Assembly (NCBI RefSeq): GCF_003160695.1
Contig: NZ_QGDD01000009.1
Span: forward strand, 1 to 64,000
Reading direction: 5' to 3'
Source: Nocardioides silvaticus
GTDB lineage: Bacteria; Actinomycetota; Actinomycetes; Propionibacteriales; Nocardioidaceae
Length of the DNA: 64,000 nucleotides
Shown here: positions 1 through 8,026 of the stretch, one piece after another
Numbering within the stretch: the first letter of the stretch is position 1
How the letters are laid out: the number at the start of each line of letters is the position of its first letter
Notes under the pieces: generated by a model
The model's input: the letters and a program-made list of their open reading frames with translations, nothing else
What the model was told of the DNA's origin: nothing
Database searches by the model: none
Made by a program: the position numbers and the translations under genes

Positions 1-135
1 CGCCTTGACCTGGGCGAGGGCAGCGGCGGCCTGTACCGCCTCGGAGCCGGTGAGCTGGTCCCATGGGACCTCGGCAAGTTCCCGGGCGTGGTCGAGGACG
101 GCGGTCGCCGTCTCGAGCGCTCCGGGAAAAGTCAT
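1..135 (-). CDS. DUF222/HNH endonuclease-type protein, N-terminal fragment
   Basis: Only the first 45 codons lie in the window, and the gene runs off the left edge. Reading from the ATG at 135, the product starts MTFPGALETATAVLDHAREL and continues as an Ala/Leu-rich helix typical of DUF222 (13E12-repeat) proteins, which normally carry an HNH nuclease domain at the C-terminus. That domain is out of view, so the nuclease part is inferred from the family. There is no ribosome binding site; a promoter -10 element lies 6 nt upstream of the ATG, so the transcript is probably leaderless. A LexA-type box sits in the promoter, suggesting damage-induced expression, as for mycobacterial 13E12 genes. Confidence 0.6.
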   Translation of the reverse strand, partial: MTFPGALETATAVLDHARELAEVPWDQLTGSEAVQAAAALAQVKA

Positions 136-141
136 GCGCTC

Positions 142-170
142 AGTCTATCGAACAAGTGTTCGAACAGCAA
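142..170 (-). promoter_or_regulatory. SOS promoter with LexA box
   Basis: On the minus strand a -35 element TTGCTG (165-170) and a -10 element TAGACT (142-147) are separated by exactly 17 bp. That spacer contains TCGAACACTTGTTCGA (148-163), a perfect palindrome in its arms and a full match to the LexA/Cheo consensus CGAACRNRYGTTCG. A bound repressor would block the promoter. The -10 lies 6 nt from the ATG, so transcription should begin at or next to the start codon. Confidence 0.75.
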
Positions 171-310
171 GGGTTGTACGCGATCTATCCGAGGGAATCT
201 GGGGCCCGCCGGCCGGGAAACAAGGGCGCCCACCCGCCCTCCTCGCTCCGTCCAAAGCCCTATCGATCGCCACCACCCACAGCCCGCAAGGTCGCGGGCA
301 GAGGCACGGC

Positions 311-1047
311 GTCTCGATACGACCTCGCGCCAGAGCGCTCGGCCTACTCGACGACCGACGGCGGCTCGGATTCTCTCGACGACCGAGGGGCGCGGCCCGT
401 CAGTCGGCGGCGGCGCGCAACCCGCGCACTCCTTGCTCCCGTCCAAAGCCCTTTCGGTCGCAACCACCCACAGCCCGGAGGTCGCGGGCAGAAGTGCGGC
501 GTCCGATCGACCTCGCGCCAGAGCGCTCGGCCTACTCGACGACCGGAAGGCGTCTCGATACGGCCTCGCGCCAGAGCGCTCGGCCTACTCGACGACCGGA
601 AGGCGTCTCGATACGGCCTCGCGCCAGAGCGCTCGGCCTACTCGACGACCGAAGGCGTCTCGATACGGCCTCGCGCCAGGGCGCTCGGCCTACTCGACGA
701 CCGATATCGGCTTCGGTTCCTCCTCGACGACCGATGGCGGCCGGCTCGCGCGACCGAGGGGCGCGGCCGCCGGTCGGCAGCGGCGCGTAACCCGCGCCCT
801 CCTCGCTCCCGTCCAAAGCCCCTTTCGGTCGCCACCACCCACAGCCGCAAGGCCGCAGGCAAAGGCACCGCGTCTCGATACGACCTCGCGCAGAGCGCTC
901 GGTCTACTCGACGACCGGACGGCGCTCGGCTCCTCCTCGACGACCGATGGCGGCGGTCGCAACTACCCACAGCCGCGAGGCCGCAGTGATCGCACCGCGT
1001 CTCGATACGGCCTCGCGCCAGAGCGCTCGGCTCCTCCTCGACGACCG
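311..1047. repeat. Field of degenerate palindromic repeats in a gene-free stretch
   Basis: Between 171 and 1084 I see no credible gene. The stretch holds repeated copies of a roughly 47-bp unit beginning GTCTCGATACGGCCTCGCGC and ending CTACTCGACGACCG, at about 311-357, 501-545, 552-598, 605-651, 657-703, 872-916 and 999-1047. Short end fragments (TCCTCGACGACCG) occur near 720, 935 and 1035. Three copies at 552-703 are near-tandem with a period of 52-53 bp. A second motif, CACCCACAGCC..AGGTCGCGGGCA, recurs at about 264, 465, 836 and 965. Related copies occur at 5207 and 29663, so this is a dispersed genomic repeat. Confidence 0.85.
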
Positions 1048-1084
1048 ATGGCGGCCGACTCGACGAACCGCGACGGGCGCTGGA

Positions 1085-3004
1085 TCAGCGGGGGGAGGCG
1101 CGCACCTCGTGTCGACCGGAGAGGTCGACCTCGAGCACGGCGGTGCCGTCGGGGGCGGCGACCACCAGATCTTCTGCAGCCCCGAGCACGTCGTACTCCC
1201 GTCCCGGGACGAGCCGGTCGAGCAGCAGGACGGTGCGGACCGGGCCGGCACCGGGGCGGAGGACGAGGTCGAGGGCGTGGCCGTCGGTGACGGCGCGGGC
1301 GACGAGGACGTCGGGGTAGGCGGCCTCGGCGAGCACCGGACCCTGGCGCCAGGCGTCGGGGGCGCCGTACCGCACCAGGTCGCGCAGGGCGCTATGGCGG
1401 CCGAAGCGGCCGAGGTTGGCGTAGAGGTTCGTCATCCCGGAGGCGCCGGCGTAGCGGCGGGCGCCCGCCGCCTCGGCGATCTCCTCGCCCTCGTCGAGGG
1501 AGCGCTGCACGCGGGCGGCGAGCTCCTCGTCGCCGAGCTCGCGGGCGGCCATCATCAGCACGACCCGGCTGTAGATGTCCTTGCCGAGCTGGTAGTTGCC
1601 GGGGTCGAGCCGGTTGGCGACGCCGGGGCGGGTGGTCACCGTGCCGTCCTGCTCACGGAGCTGCTCGCGCAGCAGCCACCAGGTCCGCTGGGCGATGTCG
1701 GGCAGCGCGGCGTGCATCCAGAACGACGTCGTGGTCTGGATCGCGGGCCCCGACCAGAGGTTCCACGACAGCCCGAGATGGCTGCTGCGGACGCCGATGA
1801 TCCGGCCGTCCGGGCGCAGGAACTCCGTCTCGTACGACGTGCGCAGCCGGTCCTCGACCTCGGCGAAGTAGCCGGTGCCGTGCAGGCGGTCGTGGCTGAG
1901 CATGGTGTTCATGCCGAACGTGTTGCAGACCGTGTAGATCCAGTTCGGCTCGCACGGGAAGAGCGCGTACGGCGAACGCTGCACGTTGCGGTGGATCGAC
2001 GCCGCGAGCGTGCCGTAGTCGTTGGAGTAGCCGACGTCGTCGCTCCAGCGGTAGGTGAGTGCGCCGGGGCGGGAGAACCGGTCGTCGTTGAGCGACTCGT
2101 ACATGCCGACCATCAGCCCGTGGAAGCCGGTCAGCATGATGTTCTCGCGGTTGTCCACCGGGTCGCGGTCGAGGTCGAGGTTGCCCCAGGCGTTCTCGAG
2201 CGCCCAGTAGCCCCAGATCCTCCGGTCGAGCAGCTTCACGATCGCGTTGCGCTGCGCCTCGGCGAGGTAGCCCGTGAAAGCGGGCGTGCGGGTGAACTGC
2301 GACATCGCCAGGGAGTAGCCGAGCGCGTTGCACTGGTAGCGGGTCGCGGCCTCGCGGAACTGGTCGATCTTGGTGAAGCCCTCGAACGAGTCGACGGGCT
2401 GCAGCGCGAGGTCGAGCGCGTAGCGCAGGTGGGCGAGGTCGGCCTCGGTGTGCTCGGCGACCGGCACCCGCACGTCGAGCCCCGGCGGCCCGGTGATGAC
2501 GAACTCGACCTGGCCCAGTCGCTCGTTGATGCGCTCGCTGGCGCGCACCTGCCGCGCGTGGCGCACCCGGTGCGCGAGCACCGCCGCCAGGACCAGCGCC
2601 GGGCCGACGGCCAGCACGACCACCCACGGCAAGACCCGGAGGTCGTCCTCGCCGCCGCTCAGCACGCCGCCCAGCGCGGCGGAGCCGACCCACACCAGCG
2701 GCGGCAGGACCGTCGGCCCGGCAGCCCACCAGACGAACACGGAGAGGACGACGGCCAGCGCGGCAGCGACGGCGAGCAGGGGGCTCCCGCCGTACGCGAG
2801 GCCGCCGCCGGGCAGCGCCAGCCCGAGGCCGGCCGCCGTCCACCCCGAGCCGAGCCCGAGCAGACCTGGAAGAGCACTGACCAGCCAGAGCACGGCATAC
2901 GCCGCGATGGCGCGGCGCTGGCGGCGGGCGGTGGTCGGAGGTACGGCGCGCGGGGGGACCGGGAGCAGCAGTCGGACCCGCTCGTCGGCGACCGTCGTCG
3001 TCAT
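1085..3004 (-). CDS. Linalool dehydratase/isomerase-like membrane protein
   Basis: A 639-residue protein. The first 180 residues hold several hydrophobic segments, so it is membrane-anchored. The rest resembles the linalool dehydratase/isomerase fold, with the stretches KIDQFREAATRYQCNALGY, NIMLTGFHGLMVGMY, WSDDVGYSNDYGT and FPCEPNWIYTVCNTFG. The two cysteines in the last stretch, near residues 351 and 360, are 9 apart, as are the active-site cysteines of the Castellaniella enzyme. Substrate and reaction are unknown: it may act on a terpenoid or on an unrelated alcohol. The start at 3004 overlaps the stop of the upstream membrane gene (ATGA), so the two are translationally coupled. An inverted repeat and a divergent TetR gene lie upstream. 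Confidence 0.7.
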   Translation of the reverse strand: MTTTVADERVRLLLPVPPRAVPPTTARRQRRAIAAYAVLWLVSALPGLLGLGSGWTAAGLGLALPGGGLAYGGSPLLAVAAALAVVLSVFVWWAAGPTVLPPLVWVGSAALGGVLSGGEDDLRVLPWVVVLAVGPALVLAAVLAHRVRHARQVRASERINERLGQVEFVITGPPGLDVRVPVAEHTEADLAHLRYALDLALQPVDSFEGFTKIDQFREAATRYQCNALGYSLAMSQFTRTPAFTGYLAEAQRNAIVKLLDRRIWGYWALENAWGNLDLDRDPVDNRENIMLTGFHGLMVGMYESLNDDRFSRPGALTYRWSDDVGYSNDYGTLAASIHRNVQRSPYALFPCEPNWIYTVCNTFGMNTMLSHDRLHGTGYFAEVEDRLRTSYETEFLRPDGRIIGVRSSHLGLSWNLWSGPAIQTTTSFWMHAALPDIAQRTWWLLREQLREQDGTVTTRPGVANRLDPGNYQLGKDIYSRVVLMMAARELGDEELAARVQRSLDEGEEIAEAAGARRYAGASGMTNLYANLGRFGRHSALRDLVRYGAPDAWRQGPVLAEAAYPDVLVARAVTDGHALDLVLRPGAGPVRTVLLLDRLVPGREYDVLGAAEDLVVAAPDGTAVLEVDLSGRHEVRASPR

Positions 3005-3372
3005 GCGCGCACCGCCAGCATCGTGCCCCCGGCGGCGGCCAACCACAGCCCGGAGGAGTGGAACGCGGTGTCGCTCAGCAGCGAGGCCTCGGCCCATCCG
3101 AACCAGCCGAAGGCGTGCATGCCGACCAGGCCGAGGCCGAACCAGGCGAGACCGACCACCACCAGTGCCCGCGCGGCCGGCCGCCGCGCGGGAGCGGTCC
3201 TGGCCGCCACGACGGGCGGGCCGGCGGCCACGGCCACGCCTCCGGGTGCCGGCCGGCGAGCGGGCGGCGCGAACGCCGCGGCGGCCTGCGCGGCGCGGGC
3301 GCCGGGCACCACGGCGAACCAGCCCCGGCGCACCACTGCGACCAGGTAGGCGAGTGCGACACAGCAGCCCAT
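3001..3372 (-). CDS. Small membrane protein upstream of the LDI-like gene
   Basis: A 123-residue Ala/Pro-rich protein of no family I recognise. The N-terminus is a short hydrophobic segment, residues 25-70 are a low-complexity Ala/Pro/Arg stretch, and a strong hydrophobic segment follows (ALVVVGLAWFGLGLVGMHAF) with another at the C-terminus (SSGLWLAAAGGTMLAVRA). The ATG at 3372 is preceded by a good ribosome binding site (GGGAGG). Its stop overlaps the start of the next gene, implying an operon and perhaps a membrane partner for the dehydratase-like protein. The palindrome at 3387-3412 lies just upstream and probably controls it. Confidence 0.6.
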   Translation of the reverse strand: MGCCVALAYLVAVVRRGWFAVVPGARAAQAAAAFAPPARRPAPGGVAVAAGPPVVAARTAPARRPAARALVVVGLAWFGLGLVGMHAFGWFGWAEASLLSDTAFHSSGLWLAAAGGTMLAVRA

Positions 3373-3386
3373 GCGGACCTCCCGCT

Positions 3387-3412
3387 AAGTGAGAACGGCA
3401 GCGTTCCTACTT
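3387..3412. promoter_or_regulatory. Probable TetR operator
   Basis: An imperfect 26-bp palindrome with outer arms AAGT/ACTT and inner arms GAACG/CGTTC around GCAG, between the divergent membrane operon (start 3372) and the TetR gene (start near 3445). Size and position fit a TetR dimer site that represses both directions. The assignment is inferred from position. Confidence 0.5.
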
Positions 3413-3444
3413 TGACGATGAAGCAGGAACGGCGACGTGTCAAG

Positions 3445-4074
3445 ATGTTCTGCGTGCCCGAAGCGGTCCGCCCCTACCGCGGCGTCAGCGCCGACGACCG
3501 GCGCGCGCAACGTCGCTCGCAGCTGCTGGAGGCCTGCCTCGACGTGGTGGGTGCCGAGGGCGTCGCGGGTACGACGGCCGAGGCGGTCTGTGCGCGGGCC
3601 GGACTGTCGAAACGCTACTTCTACGAGAGCTTCGCCGACCGCGAGGCGGTGCTGGTCGCCGCGCTCGACGCCTTCTTCGAAGCCGCTCGGGAGGCGATCA
3701 CACCGGCGCTCGCCGAGCCCGCCACCTCGACCGGGGAGCGGCTGACCCGCACCGTCGCCGCTCTCGTCGGCGCGCTGTCGTCCGATGCCCGCACCGCGCG
3801 CCTCTACGTCGAGTCGTCGCGGCACCCCGCCCTGGAGCTGCGCCGGATCGCGGCGTACGACGAGTTCGCGCTGCTGATCCTCCGCTACGGGCTCGAGGTC
3901 GACACCGAGCCGGCGGACCCACGCTCGCGGCTGGTCGCGCTGCTGCTCGTCTCCGGCACGACCGAGGTGATGGCGCGTTGGCTCTCCGGCGACCTCGACC
4001 TCGACGAGCAGACGTTGGTCGAGACCGTCGCCGGGATCGGGCTGGCCGCCGCGGAGCTGCTCAGGGGCCCGTGA
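3445..4074 (+). CDS. TetR/AcrR family transcriptional regulator
   Basis: About 209 residues. The N-terminal TetR helix-turn-helix is clear: RRSQLLEACLDVVGAEG, then GTTAEAVCARAGLSKRYFYE and FADREAVLVAALDAF. The remainder is a helical ligand or dimerisation domain that I cannot assign to a ligand. The start is uncertain: ATG 3445 and GTG 3454 give normal family lengths, while ATG 3418 would add a basic tail of about nine residues. No strong ribosome binding site is visible. It is divergent from the LDI-like operon, so it probably represses that operon and itself. Its 3' end overlaps the convergent reductase gene by 14 bp. Confidence 0.85.
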   Translation: MFCVPEAVRPYRGVSADDRRAQRRSQLLEACLDVVGAEGVAGTTAEAVCARAGLSKRYFYESFADREAVLVAALDAFFEAAREAITPALAEPATSTGERLTRTVAALVGALSSDARTARLYVESSRHPALELRRIAAYDEFALLILRYGLEVDTEPADPRSRLVALLLVSGTTEVMARWLSGDLDLDEQTLVETVAGIGLAAAELLRGP

Positions 4075-4723
4075 GCGCGCGGTCGATCGCGTGCGCGATC
4101 GTGTCCTCGCCGCCGACCAGGTTCCACTGACGACCGGTCGTCTGCGGGCGCTCGAGCACCGCGGCCAGGACCGCGGCGACGTCGGCGCGCGGCACCGGGG
4201 CCCGTGGCACGTCCTCGCCGATCGTCACCAGTCCCGACGGCTCGTCGTCGGTCAGCCGGCCCGGGCGGATGATCGTCCAGTCGAGGTCGGTGGCGCGCAG
4301 AGCGGCATCGGCGTCGCGCTTGGCCTCGACGTACGCCTTCCAGACCTCACCGACGTCGTCGCCGACCGGGTTGTCGACGTCGATCGCGGAGACCTGCACG
4401 AACCGCTGGATGCCCGCGCTGCGGGCGCCGTCGATGGACTTCAGAGACCCCTCGAGGTCGACGGTGCGCTTGCGCTCGACGTTGCCGTCGGGCCCACCGC
4501 CCGCCGCGAAGACCACCGCGTGGCAGTCCTCGAACGAGCGCGCGAACGCGGCGGCGTCCTCGCGCTCGATGTCGAGCAGCCGGACCTCGGCGCCCAACGA
4601 CTCGAGGTGGCCGCGCTGCTCCTCCTTGCGCACGAGGGCCACCGGCTGGTGCCCCGCGCCCGCGAGCAGCGGGTGCAGCAGGCGGGCAATCTGGCCATGA
4701 CCTCCGACGATCGCGACGCGCAT
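4061..4723 (-). CDS. NAD(P)-binding atypical short-chain reductase
   Basis: A 220-residue protein of the NAD(P)H-binding, atypical SDR5 type (YwnB/YhfK-like). The N-terminus MRVAIVGGHGQIARLLHPLL is a Rossmann dinucleotide-binding loop (GGHGQIA). It continues with VSAIDVDN and TIIRPGRLTDDEPSG, characteristic of this group, which usually lacks the full Tyr-Lys catalytic pair. The substrate is unknown; members are often linked to oxidoreductase or redox-sensing roles. It stands alone, converging on the TetR gene on one side and divergent from the HIT gene on the other, 47 bp away. Confidence 0.85.
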   Translation of the reverse strand: MRVAIVGGHGQIARLLHPLLAGAGHQPVALVRKEEQRGHLESLGAEVRLLDIEREDAAAFARSFEDCHAVVFAAGGGPDGNVERKRTVDLEGSLKSIDGARSAGIQRFVQVSAIDVDNPVGDDVGEVWKAYVEAKRDADAALRATDLDWTIIRPGRLTDDEPSGLVTIGEDVPRAPVPRADVAAVLAAVLERPQTTGRQWNLVGGEDTIAHAIDRALTGP

Positions 4724-4770
4724 GGGCCCAACCTACGCCCGACGTGACCCGGCCCCTCTAGGGTCGGGCC

Positions 4771-5193
4771 GTGGCCGACTGTGTCTTCTGCGCGATCATC
4801 GCGGGCGACAGCCCGGCCGACGTCGTCCTCGACGAGCCCGACCACCTGGCGTTCCTCGACCGTCGTCCGGTCTTCAAGGGCCACGTCCTGCTCGTGCCGC
4901 GGACGCACGTCGTCACGCTGCCGGACCTGCCGGCAGACCTCCGCGACGGGTTCTTCGAGGCCACGCAGCGGCTCGCGACCGCGGTCGTCGAGGGACTCGG
5001 CGCCCAGGGAAGCTTCGTGGCGATGAACAACGTCGTCAGCCAGTCGGTGCCCCACCTGCACTGCCACGTCGTCCCGCGCACCAAGGGCGACGGCCTGCGC
5101 GGGTTCTTCTGGCCGCGCACGAAGTACGACGACGGCGAGGCCGTCGAGTACGCCGGCCGGCTCCGGCGGGCCCTGGGCGGAGACCGGCTGTAG
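4771..5193 (+). CDS. HIT family nucleotide hydrolase
   Basis: A 140-residue histidine-triad protein starting at GTG. The N-terminus VADCVFCAIIAGDSPADVV carries the CxxC pair typical of bacterial HIT proteins. The catalytic motif HLHCHVVPR, near residue 96, is complete and the central His should be the nucleophile. Such proteins hydrolyse nucleoside phosphoramidates or dinucleotides in the cytosol; the exact substrate cannot be told from sequence. A palindromic repeat follows in the gap before the FabG-like gene. Confidence 0.9.
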   Translation: MADCVFCAIIAGDSPADVVLDEPDHLAFLDRRPVFKGHVLLVPRTHVVTLPDLPADLRDGFFEATQRLATAVVEGLGAQGSFVAMNNVVSQSVPHLHCHVVPRTKGDGLRGFFWPRTKYDDGEAVEYAGRLRRALGGDRL

Positions 5194-5206
5194 GAGGCGT
5201 TGCGGC

Positions 5207-5273
5207 GTCTCGATACGCTCGCTAGCGCTCGCTACTCGACGACCGGGTGCGTGCAGTCGCTACTCGACGAACG
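5207..5273. repeat. Palindromic intergenic repeat copy
   Basis: A clean copy of the dispersed repeat: GTCTCGATACGCTCGC, a self-complementary core around CTAGCG, then CTACTCGACGACC. A second half-unit, TACTCGACGAACG, lies at 5261-5273. It fills the gap between the HIT and FabG-like genes and could form a hairpin in the intercistronic RNA. Confidence 0.8.
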
Positions 5274-5289
5274 GATGCAGGAGTCAGCA

Positions 5290-6060
5290 ATGGGTCGTTT
5301 CGACGGGCGGGTCGCCGTCATCACCGGAGCAGCGCGCGGGATCGGTTTCGGCACCGCCACCCGTTTCGCCGAGGAGGGCGCGTCGGTCGCGATCGTCGAC
5401 CTCGACGAGTCCGCTGCGAGCGAGGCCGCCAGCAGGCTGCCGGTGACCGACGGCGCGAAGGCGATCGGCGTCGGCGCGAACGTCGCCGAGTCCGCCTCGG
5501 TCGACGCCGCCATCGAGCGCGTCGTCTCCGAGCTCGGCGGGATCCACATCCTCGTGAACAACGCGGGCATCACCCGCGACAACCTGCTCTTCAAGATGAC
5601 CGAGGAGGACTGGGACCTGGTGATGGGCGTGCACCTCAAGGGCGCGTTCCTGATGGCGAAGGCCGCCCAGAAGCACTTCGTGGAGCAGAAGTACGGCAAG
5701 ATCGTGAACATCTCGAGCATCTCCGCGCTCGGCAACCGCGGCCAGGCGAACTACTCCGCCGCGAAGATGGGCGTCCAGGGCTTCACCCGGACCCTCGGCA
5801 TCGAGCTCGGCCCCTTCGGCATCAACACCAACGCCGTCGCGCCCGGCTTCATCGCCACCGAGATGACCGACGCCACCGCAGCCCGGCTCAAGCTCGACGT
5901 CGACGAGTTCCGGCGGCTCAACGCGGAGGCCAACCCGGTCCGCCGGGTGGGCTTCCCCGAGGACATCGCGGCTGCTGTGTGTTTCCTTGCAAGTGACGAG
6001 GCGTCATATATCACCGGCCAGACGCTGTATGTCGACGGCGGAATCAGCCTCGGCACCTGA
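5290..6060 (+). CDS. FabG-type 3-oxoacyl-ACP reductase / SDR oxidoreductase
   Basis: A 256-residue classical short-chain dehydrogenase. Visible motifs are the cofactor loop TGAARGIG (residues 12-19), NNAG near residue 91, the catalytic Ser in NISSISALG, and YSAAK with the catalytic Tyr and Lys near residue 155. The C-terminal ITGQTLYVDGG is typical of FabG. The start is ATG 5290, with CAGGAG 7 nt upstream. It probably reduces 3-oxoacyl thioesters or a related carbonyl. The gene is isolated from fatty-acid synthesis genes here, so a role outside the core pathway is equally likely. Confidence 0.85.
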   Translation: MGRFDGRVAVITGAARGIGFGTATRFAEEGASVAIVDLDESAASEAASRLPVTDGAKAIGVGANVAESASVDAAIERVVSELGGIHILVNNAGITRDNLLFKMTEEDWDLVMGVHLKGAFLMAKAAQKHFVEQKYGKIVNISSISALGNRGQANYSAAKMGVQGFTRTLGIELGPFGINTNAVAPGFIATEMTDATAARLKLDVDEFRRLNAEANPVRRVGFPEDIAAAVCFLASDEASYITGQTLYVDGGISLGT

Positions 6061-6115
6061 TCCAATAGTCACCAGCCACACCAGCTCCAGCACCCATCGA
6101 CGATCGGAGTCCGTC

Positions 6116-7141
6116 GTGCGTCCTGCGCGCCAGCTCATCGGCATCACCGCCACCCTGACCGCCCTCAGCCTCGGCCTCGCCGCCTGCGGAGGCGACGACA
6201 GCGGCGGTGACGGGGACAGCGATGCCCCGGGGACCGTCGCCGAGAAGAAGGAGGAGCCCCAGACCTGGCCGCTGACCGGCCTCCCGGTCGACGGCAAGGG
6301 CTCCGCCGACGCGGACCACCCGGTGCTCGTCCTCAAGCTCGACAACACCGCGTCCTCGGCTCCGCAGCAGGGGCTCTCGCAGGCCGACCTCGTCGTCGAG
6401 GAGCTGGTCGAGGGCGGGATCACCCGGCTCGCGGCGTTCTACTACTCGCAGATCCCGGGCGAGGTCGGCCCGGTGCGGTCGATGCGCGCCAGCGACATCG
6501 GCATCGTGGCGCCGGCCGACGCGGCCCTGGTCACCAGCGGTGGCGCCGCGCAGACGGTGCAGCGCATCAACGACGCCGGCATCGAGATCTTCAACGAGGG
6601 CAGCCCCGGCTTCTTCCGCGAGAGCAGCCGGAGCGCGCCGTACAACCTGTTCACGGACATGGGCAAGGTCGCCAAGGCGTCGGAGGACGGCAAGGAGGCG
6701 CGTCCCGACGACTACCTGCCGTGGGGCAAGGAGGGCGACCTGCCCGCCGGCAAGCCGGCCGGCACGATCACCGCGGACTTCGGCTCCCACTCCACCAACT
6801 GGGTCTTCCAGAACGGCACCTACGTCAACCAGAACACCTACGCCGCCGACGGTGACGAGTTCCCGGCCGACAGCGTGCTGGTGCTGCGGGTCGACGTCGG
6901 CGACGCCGGCTACACCGACCCGGCGGGCAACCCGGTGCCGGAGACGATCTTCGAGGGCACCGGCAAGGCGCTCCTGTTCCACGGCGGCTCGGTGGTCGAG
7001 GGCACGTGGAGCAAGGACGCCCTCGACTCGGCCGTCCAGCTCGAGACCAAGGGCGGCAAGCTGAAGGTGCCCGCCGGCCGGGTGTGGATCGAGCTGGTGC
7101 CGATCGACGCCAAGAACGGCTCAGTCACGTACGGGAAGTAG
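6116..7141 (+). CDS. DUF3048 domain lipoprotein
   Basis: A 341-residue exported lipoprotein. After a GTG start preceded by CGGAG, the signal sequence ends in the lipobox LAAC near residue 23, followed by an acidic Gly/Asp linker. The body matches DUF3048 (YerB-like): PVLVLKLDNTASSAPQQGL, DLVVEELVEGGITRLAAFY, VGPVRSMRASDIGIVAPADA, then a second half with LLFHGGSVVEGTWSKD and VPAGRVWIELVP. The function of the family is unknown. The last 21 bp overlap the convergent TetR gene. Confidence 0.88.
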   Translation: MRPARQLIGITATLTALSLGLAACGGDDSGGDGDSDAPGTVAEKKEEPQTWPLTGLPVDGKGSADADHPVLVLKLDNTASSAPQQGLSQADLVVEELVEGGITRLAAFYYSQIPGEVGPVRSMRASDIGIVAPADAALVTSGGAAQTVQRINDAGIEIFNEGSPGFFRESSRSAPYNLFTDMGKVAKASEDGKEARPDDYLPWGKEGDLPAGKPAGTITADFGSHSTNWVFQNGTYVNQNTYAADGDEFPADSVLVLRVDVGDAGYTDPAGNPVPETIFEGTGKALLFHGGSVVEGTWSKDALDSAVQLETKGGKLKVPAGRVWIELVPIDAKNGSVTYGK

Positions 7142-7834
7142 GGCGGTCGGCAGCTCGACACCGGTCTCGACCATGAGCTGCACGCCCTGGAGGAGGAAGG
7201 CGATCGCGGCCTCGACGCGGTCGGCCGCCTCCTCCGGGTCGCTCGCGGTCGCGACCGACTCGCCGGCCGACGACATCGCGCCGAAGAAGATCCGGGCGTA
7301 GGTCTGCATCATCGGCTCGTCGAGCTCCCAGTCGCCTGCCTGGAGGACCGACCGCACGATGTCGAGGACGTTGGCGAACGTCGAGCGCTCCTCCTGCTCG
7401 CGGAACCGCTCGTAGCCCAGCACCGCCGGGCCCTCCTGGATCACGATCCGGCGGTAGCGCGGCTCCTGGACGACCGCGAGGAACGCGCGCAGCCCGGCCA
7501 GCGCCTTGTTCCACGGGTCCTTCTGGCCCTTGAGCGCCTGCTGGATCCGCCTCGCCGCGTCGTTCTCGACCCGCTCGAAGACCGCCTCGAACAGCGCCTG
7601 CTTGCCGGAGAAGTGGTGGTAGAGCGCGCCCTTGGTCACGCGGGCGCCGGCGACGATGGCGTCGAGCGACGCCGCGGCGTAGCCGGACTCGGTGAAACGC
7701 TCCTCGGCGACGTCGATCAGTGCGCGCTTGGTGGAGGCGGAGTACGCCGCCCTGCGCGTCGCCCCCGGGACGCTCGGCACCTTCGGGACCTTCGGCACCT
7801 TGGGGACCAGTTTCGACACTGAAGCCTTGGCCAC
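7121..7834 (-). CDS. TetR family regulator with VPK-repeat N-terminus
   Basis: A 237-residue TetR regulator. The helix-turn-helix reads ALIDVAEERFTESGYAAASL then VAGARVTKGALYHHFSGKQA. The C-terminal domain resembles TetR_C_11-type regulators. Before the DNA-binding domain is an unusual tail, VPKVPKVPKVPSVP, encoded by a 9-bp tandem repeat at about 7779-7813 and prone to slippage. The gene is divergent from the hypothetical gene at 8130, with a candidate operator near 8012-8026 in between. Confidence 0.88.
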   Translation of the reverse strand: MAKASVSKLVPKVPKVPKVPSVPGATRRAAYSASTKRALIDVAEERFTESGYAAASLDAIVAGARVTKGALYHHFSGKQALFEAVFERVENDAARRIQQALKGQKDPWNKALAGLRAFLAVVQEPRYRRIVIQEGPAVLGYERFREQEERSTFANVLDIVRSVLQAGDWELDEPMMQTYARIFFGAMSSAGESVATASDPEEAADRVEAAIAFLLQGVQLMVETGVELPTALLPVRD

Positions 7835-7977
7835 CTCGTCAGCATATGTCGTGCGTCACGTCGGCGGCCGGCCGTTGTGACGATCGTCTGTGGCGGGCGC
7901 CACGCCCTACGCGGAAACCCCGTAGATACGCGGAATTCTCCGTTCAACCGGGTGTCTGGGATCACGCCCGAACCTGT

Positions 7978-8026
7978 TTGGCATGACCGGATCCGGGTCC
8001 ATACTCTGAGTACGTACCAACGGTAT
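7978..8026 (+). promoter_or_regulatory. Promoter with candidate operator for the 8130 gene
   Basis: A -35 element TTGGCA (7978-7983) and a -10 element CATACT (8000-8005) are 16 bp apart. Just downstream, about 8012-8026, is the small palindrome TACCAACGGTA, a plausible site for the divergent TetR regulator. The rest of the 295-bp gap (7835-8129) shows nothing else I recognise. Confidence 0.45.

Noticed and set aside
552..703. Near-tandem repeats with short spacers, suggestive of a CRISPR array
   Set aside because: The spacers are only 5-6 bp and nearly identical, and no cas gene is present; the unit is a dispersed palindromic repeat.
947..3349. An 800-codon open frame on the plus strand
   Set aside because: It is antisense to the linalool-dehydratase-like gene; the translation is low-complexity and matches no family, as expected for shadows in high-G+C DNA.
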